A DNA stretch of 39,278 nucleotides from Deltaproteobacteria bacterium (lineage in GTDB: Bacteria > Desulfobacterota > DSM-4660 > Desulfatiglandales > HGW-15): positions 1 to 39,278 of the forward strand of contig JAFDHO010000042.1 in NCBI GenBank assembly GCA_019308745.1, given 5' to 3'. The notes below the pieces were generated by a model. It did no database searches. It was not told the DNA's origin and saw nothing but the letters and a program-made list of their open reading frames with translations. Positions 35,370-39,278 of this stretch are shown one piece after another. The position numbers were made by a program, and so were the translations under genes. The stretch's first letter is position 1. Each line of letters begins with the position of its first letter.

Positions 35370-35708
35370 TTAGGGGGCAAGAAGCACCTGGTTCCCAAAA
35401 TGTTCCTTGAGGGCCTGCGCGAGGGTCTCCGCGGAGTCTTGATCCGGGAATTCCACCATGAGTTCACCCATGTCACCTACCACAAGTTTCCCGTGCTTCT
35501 CGACTACTGAGGCAACCTTCGAAGGTTCTACCGTCCACCATCCACGGGTGCGCATCAAGAGTTCCTTCCCTTTAAGCCTTCTCGGGGTGACCAGGTCAAT
35601 CCTTCGAAACCAGGCATCCCACCCGATCTCTGCGGGCGATCTCAACACGGGGCTCACGGGGTCGTGATAGATTCTGCACCGTCCAAACAAGCGGAGTCTG
35701 ATCATCAT
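35370..35708 (-). CDS. Small hypothetical protein
   Basis: A 112-residue protein; GGAG lies close before the ATG pair at 35708/35705. It starts MIRLRLFGRCRIYHDP and ends GNQVLLAP, with mixed alpha/beta-looking composition, many basic residues in the first half and an acidic second half (GDMGELMVEFPDQDSAETLAQAL). No family is recognised. It lies downstream of the unknown 129-residue gene on the same strand, 165 bases away; that gap shows no features. Confidence 0.5.
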   Translation of the reverse strand: MMIRLRLFGRCRIYHDPVSPVLRSPAEIGWDAWFRRIDLVTPRRLKGKELLMRTRGWWTVEPSKVASVVEKHGKLVVGDMGELMVEFPDQDSAETLAQALKEHFGNQVLLAP

Positions 35709-35873
35709 TCATCTCCGGGCCGTTGCCTAAATCCATTTGTCTGCTTTAACCCCGAATAGGGACTATCAAGGCACTGCGGTGCTAACCACCGGCATTGTTG
35801 TGCTGTGGGCAACAGTCCCTCTGTTAATGACCACCGGATATGTAACCGGAACATCTCGAACACCAACGCCCTC

Positions 35874-36263
35874 TCACAACATGTCCTCGAGAAGACGATC
35901 GACCTTGTCATTCATTGGGACCGCATCGGCGGGCACCTTCACACCTTCTGAGACCAGGACCCGTGCCAGGCATCTGACATAAACATGGGTTGCCAGATCC
36001 TCCGCCGCTCCCAAACCCCTATCCATTACCACGGGCCATGATCTTTCGAAACAATCCCGTGCCTTCTCACGCCAACCCCTCACCCTCTGGTCAAAGGTGC
36101 TTACCCCCACCTCTTCCAACAGGAGCTTCTGGGCGGCCTCCATGCTCTCGAAGACCTTTCGCATCAATCTGACAGAGGGATCCTGTCCCCACTCATCCGC
36201 CACTGCCTCTGAAACCTCCAAGTCTGCCCAAGGGTTTGCCCTAATGCAAAGGGGCACCGACAC
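35874..36263 (-). CDS. Small helical hypothetical protein
   Basis: A 129-residue protein from a GTG at 36263, with AAGGGG 8 bases upstream. It is predicted mostly helical by eye (VRLMRKVFESMEAAQKLLLEE, TFDQRVRGWREKARDCFERS, EDLATHVYVRCLARVLVSEG), without membrane segments or signal peptide. No family is recognised. It begins 17 bases after the DUF72 gene and is probably co-transcribed with it and with the PLP decarboxylase gene. Confidence 0.55.
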   Translation of the reverse strand: MSVPLCIRANPWADLEVSEAVADEWGQDPSVRLMRKVFESMEAAQKLLLEEVGVSTFDQRVRGWREKARDCFERSWPVVMDRGLGAAEDLATHVYVRCLARVLVSEGVKVPADAVPMNDKVDRLLEDML

Positions 36264-36280
36264 GGGCAGTGCCCCTTACC

Positions 36281-36997
36281 CTACAACCCGAGCAATTCCT
36301 TCAATCGTGCCGCATTCTTGACGGCAAAGCCTTCGAAATCGTTATCAAAATAGACAAAGGCCCTCTTCCCCCATCCCCTGATTTTTTTTGCCCAATCCCC
36401 CAGTTCCTCCTCAGAATAACAGGAAGCGTAGAGTTTTTTCGAACCATGGAGCCGCACGTAAAGGAAATCGGCGGTTACAGCCTCGTGATAGGGATAGCGC
36501 CCTGCGGTATCCGAGATGCAGAATGCTATGTTGAACTGCTCCATAACCCTAAAGGCCTCTTCAACTAACCAGGTGGCGTTCCTCACTTCCAGGGCATGCT
36601 GGAACGAGGGCCTTAGGTGCCTGCAAAAGGACTCGAACAGGGACCTATCAAATGACAGGCTCGGGGGAAGCTGAAAGAGGATGGGGCCCAGCTTTTGTCT
36701 CAGGCATTCGACCCCATTGTACAGCCTCTCGAGGGGCTCCGGGGGCTCGACGAGTCTCCTCGTATGGGTGATATACTTGCTTCCTTTGACCGACCACAGA
36801 AAGGTATCTGGCGTCTTCTCATACCAATTCTCAAAGGTCCTGTGCGGTGGGAGCCTGTAGAAGGTAGCGTTGACCTCAACCGTATCAAAATGCCCGGCAT
36901 AATACTCCAGCCACCTCGCCTGCGGCACTCCCCTTGGATAGAACACTTCCCTCCAGTGTCTGTAGTTCCATCCCGATGTCCCGATCCTCCATTCCAT
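36281..36997 (-). CDS. DUF72-family (YecE-like) TIM-barrel protein
   Basis: About 238 residues from the ATG at 36997; an ATG at 37024 would add nine residues and overlap the decarboxylase stop. Family motifs: EWRIGTSGWNYRHWREVFYP at the start, YYAGHFDTVEVNATFYRLP, FLWSVKGSKYITHTRRL, GPILFQLPPSL, HALEVRNATWL, then YVRLHGSKKLYASCYS and AFVYFDNDFEGFAVKNA. The protein is complete. The function of DUF72 is not established; a TIM-barrel fold and phosphate-ester or sugar chemistry are usually assumed. It sits in a run with the decarboxylase upstream and an unknown small gene downstream. Confidence 0.85.
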   Translation of the reverse strand: MEWRIGTSGWNYRHWREVFYPRGVPQARWLEYYAGHFDTVEVNATFYRLPPHRTFENWYEKTPDTFLWSVKGSKYITHTRRLVEPPEPLERLYNGVECLRQKLGPILFQLPPSLSFDRSLFESFCRHLRPSFQHALEVRNATWLVEEAFRVMEQFNIAFCISDTAGRYPYHEAVTADFLYVRLHGSKKLYASCYSEEELGDWAKKIRGWGKRAFVYFDNDFEGFAVKNAARLKELLGL

Positions 36998-37010
36998 GGA
37001 CCCGTCCTGT

Positions 37011-38708
37011 TCACGGCGCCCCATTGCTCAAGGCCTTCTTGTATGCCTGTTCAAATTCCTCCCATATGCTCAGACCCAGGCGGTTTTGAGTCTTGACGAT
37101 TTCCTCCAGGGTCCCTCTATCCGTGAGGGGATTGGACAATACGGCCCGCAAGACCACGATGTTCTGCGGTCGGTATCGGGTGGACTCCAGCGTCGTCCTC
37201 GAGACAAAGGTGGTGTCGTCCATCCTCAGGGCCTTGTGCAGCTTAACGTTCAGGGCGTTTATCAGCCGATTTATCCTGCGCACCCTTCTTTCCAGGGCCT
37301 GCGCCTCCTTCCTTGTCCGGGCCAGTTTCTTCTCCTGCTGCCAGATCCTGAGCCGGGACCTAACCTGCGCCGGGATAAAGCGATAATTGATGATAAAGAG
37401 TTCGGGGATATTGAGTGTCTCAAAATTGCCGCACCCCTCGAGGATCTCCTTGAGGGAATCCGTGTTGGCGCGGGCGCTCTTGAAGAGCAACCTGTAGCCG
37501 TCCCTGCCCATTATCTTGAGGGACGCCCAGGGTTTCAAACATGCAAAGGGGCGGGACCCCTCTATGGTGAACCTCCCGGTATCAACTGAGTTGCGACGAA
37601 TGATGTAATTGGACGCATGCTTCAGGTAATTGAGATCTCTCTCGTTTCTGAAGAGCACGAGGCCCATGGACATGGGACAATAGAGAAGTTTATGGGCATC
37701 GATAGAAACGGAATCCGCTTCCTCCACGCCCTCAAACATAGGTCTGTATTCCTCAACAAGCATGGCGGAACCGCCCCAGCAGGCGTCCACGTGGAAATGG
37801 GAACCTATCCTGCGAGATATCTCTCCCAGCTTCTGAAGGTTGTCCACGTTCCCTGTCTCTGTGGTGCCTGCAATCCCCACGATAGCAATGACCTTTGTCT
37901 TCTTCCTTTGTGATTGGAACGACTCGATTTTCCTACTCAGCCTCTTTATGTCAATCCTGTTGAAGCGGTCCACAGGGATGTTTATGACGTTTTCCTCTCC
38001 CAGGCCCAGGAGGTTTGCCGCCTTCCTTATGGAATAATGCCCCCGGGTTGACACCATGATGACGCCCCTATCAACCTTATAATGCCTTAGCGCGGATTCC
38101 ACTCCCGCCACCCTGATGCCCGGGAATTTTCCGCTGGGCGGAAAGGCCTTCTCCCTGGCCACCGTCAAGGCCGTCAAGTTCGCGATGGTCCCGTCCGACG
38201 TAACATTACCCAGGGCTATCCTGGGATTCTGGATATTCTTCTCATAGAACCTCTCCGATCTGTTGAAGATCAATCGATGAAACCACGCCACCACTTCCCT
38301 TTCCACGAAACTCGAGGCCTTCGCGGTCTCTATCTTGACCTGATTCTGGTTCAAGGCTGCAATGATCATTTCGAGCAGTATCATGAAATAGGGTATGGCG
38401 CTGATCATATGACCAATATAATAGGGGCTGCCAACCCGGACGGAGTGGGCAGCAACCTTCTCCCTTATTTCGGCCAAGACATCCTTTATCAGGTGGGGTT
38501 GGTCGGGAATGGAGGTCTGCTTGAAGATCCTGCTGAGCTCCGGCAGCGTGATGCTGCTATGGATTCCCCCCTTTTCCTTGAAAAAATCATGGATCATCTC
38601 AAGTAGTTCCTGCCCGAATTCCATGAACTTGTCCGGTGAATCGGGCATGATGAACAGCTTCCTGAGGTACTCCAGGGATGCCTTTATCTCTTTGTTTGTC
38701 TTCTCCAT
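37011..38708 (-). CDS. Group II pyridoxal-phosphate-dependent decarboxylase
   Basis: A 565-residue protein from the ATG at 38708 (AAGGT about 8 bases upstream); the open frame extends to 38891 with unlikely sequence. Fold-type I motifs: GNVTSDGTIANLTAL (167-181), H224 stacking on PLP in TRGHYSI, D308 in FHVDACWGG pairing with the ring nitrogen, and the Schiff-base lysine K340 in SIDAHKLLYCPM. The family covers glutamate, tyrosine, aromatic amino acid and L-2,4-diaminobutyrate decarboxylases. The C-terminal region (about 470-565) is basic and helical (RKEAQALERRVRRINRLINAL). The substrate is not assignable from sequence. The conserved PYYIGHM near residue 96 is the usual substrate-side loop. 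Confidence 0.8.
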   Translation of the reverse strand: MEKTNKEIKASLEYLRKLFIMPDSPDKFMEFGQELLEMIHDFFKEKGGIHSSITLPELSRIFKQTSIPDQPHLIKDVLAEIREKVAAHSVRVGSPYYIGHMISAIPYFMILLEMIIAALNQNQVKIETAKASSFVEREVVAWFHRLIFNRSERFYEKNIQNPRIALGNVTSDGTIANLTALTVAREKAFPPSGKFPGIRVAGVESALRHYKVDRGVIMVSTRGHYSIRKAANLLGLGEENVINIPVDRFNRIDIKRLSRKIESFQSQRKKTKVIAIVGIAGTTETGNVDNLQKLGEISRRIGSHFHVDACWGGSAMLVEEYRPMFEGVEEADSVSIDAHKLLYCPMSMGLVLFRNERDLNYLKHASNYIIRRNSVDTGRFTIEGSRPFACLKPWASLKIMGRDGYRLLFKSARANTDSLKEILEGCGNFETLNIPELFIINYRFIPAQVRSRLRIWQQEKKLARTRKEAQALERRVRRINRLINALNVKLHKALRMDDTTFVSRTTLESTRYRPQNIVVLRAVLSNPLTDRGTLEEIVKTQNRLGLSIWEEFEQAYKKALSNGAP

Positions 38709-39278
38709 ATTTTCATACCTTGCAGCCCCTCTTCCGTGGCTGGCGCCATCGGTCCCCGCGACGACCTTCCCTATCCACGGACCCAGAGGTCCTCTTCCTT
38801 CAACCCGCCGGGGCCTATTTTGGAGGCAGATGTTCTGCCGAAGATCTCCGCGCCCATCTTGTTTCACAACCTGTGCGTTGCAGGATTCCAAAGGGAATCT
38901 GCGTCAAGAGTTAGAGATTTAAACATAACAGTATATTTTTTCAATGTTTTTTTACCTAAAGGATGACAGGCAATCGCCCGGCTTAAGAACAAGACGGCAG
39001 ATAGCTCCGTGGCAGGTCTCTTCACTTGGAGCCACAGACTGCTCTGATACGCCCTGTTCGGGGATAAGGCACATAAAGGAATTCGGGCAATAGCCCGTTG
39101 AGAGGAGGCTATAGGGGCAATAAGGAGAATCTTGGAGGGTACATGGAATGGCGGGCTTCATAAGATGTAACATTTTAGCCGTTTGAAAAGCGATTCAGAG
39201 AACTCGGTGATGGACGAACGGGGGTGATGATGCCTTTTCTTGCGTTCCGAGCCTCCCGGGCTGGTCTTTTCTGCGACT
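38709..39278. other. Right-hand intergenic region
   Basis: No supported gene lies in these 570 bases. An AT-rich patch at 38911-38955 holds a minus-strand TATACT hexamer (38930-38935), a weak candidate promoter for the decarboxylase gene about 220 bases away. At the edge, a plus-strand ATG at about 39228 could open a gene running out of the window, but too little is visible to call it. Confidence 0.4.

Noticed and set aside
38952..39173. 73-codon minus-strand frame near the right edge
   Set aside because: The composition is cysteine- and proline-rich without any motif, with no ribosome-binding site and no neighbour support.

Overview
The window looks like a chromosomal segment of a Gram-negative, probably strictly anaerobic bacterium, most likely in or near the Desulfobacterota (former Deltaproteobacteria). 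This placement is inferred from an AsmA/YhdP-like envelope protein, MreB, a cysteine-rich dicluster ferredoxin, a DsrE/TusA/HdrD-type sulfur-redox cluster, and the mix of families. No rRNA, tRNA, CRISPR array, prophage or intact insertion sequence was seen.

Layout. 1-7.3 kb: the 3' end of a queuosine-salvage glycosylase gene converges on a minus-strand operon. That operon encodes a BMP-type (nucleoside-class) ABC transporter (binding protein, double ATPase, two permeases), TrmO, and a ferredoxin-like protein. A consensus promoter and a 13-bp palindrome precede it. 7.3-10.3 kb: a class IV aminotransferase, an M20 metallopeptidase, and a decayed OppC-like permease. 10.3-15.5 kb: a YihY membrane protein, then pgk, a LOG-family hydrolase and a phosphofructokinase. 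15.6-22.1 kb: envelope genes (DUF374 acyltransferase, Ste24-like M48 protease, a 1228-residue AsmA-like protein) and ybaK. 22.1-26.8 kb: a minus-strand run alaX, macro-like, GNAT-like, TraB/GumN, with a small HTH protein, a LysM lipoprotein and a small membrane protein nearby. 26.9-32.4 kb: mreB, a thiamine-diphosphate enzyme flanked by two inverted copies of a structured repeat, a CarS/DUF46 homologue, and a membrane phosphoesterase. 32.4-35.4 kb: a broken DUF169 gene, then marR-dsrE-tusA and the fused remains of a DsrM/DsrK-like pair. 35.4-39.3 kb: two unknown proteins, a DUF72 protein and a group II PLP decarboxylase.

Three things stand out. First, several reading frames carry internal deletions: pgk lacks a stretch normally holding a substrate-binding arginine, oppC lacks its coupling-loop region, DUF169 lacks its middle, and DsrM/DsrK are joined out of frame. 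This is either real erosion or an assembly problem, and reads over the junctions would decide. Second, a 116-bp element with perfect 20-bp inverted ends has a second, truncated copy lying exactly at the break in the DUF169 gene. Third, the marR gene appears to have a leaderless promoter whose operator overlaps its start codon, with a perfect version of the same palindrome in front of dsrE, suggesting local control of the sulfur-carrier genes.

A recurring theme is nucleoside and tRNA chemistry (queuosine salvage, nucleoside-type importer, TrmO, YbaK, AlaX).
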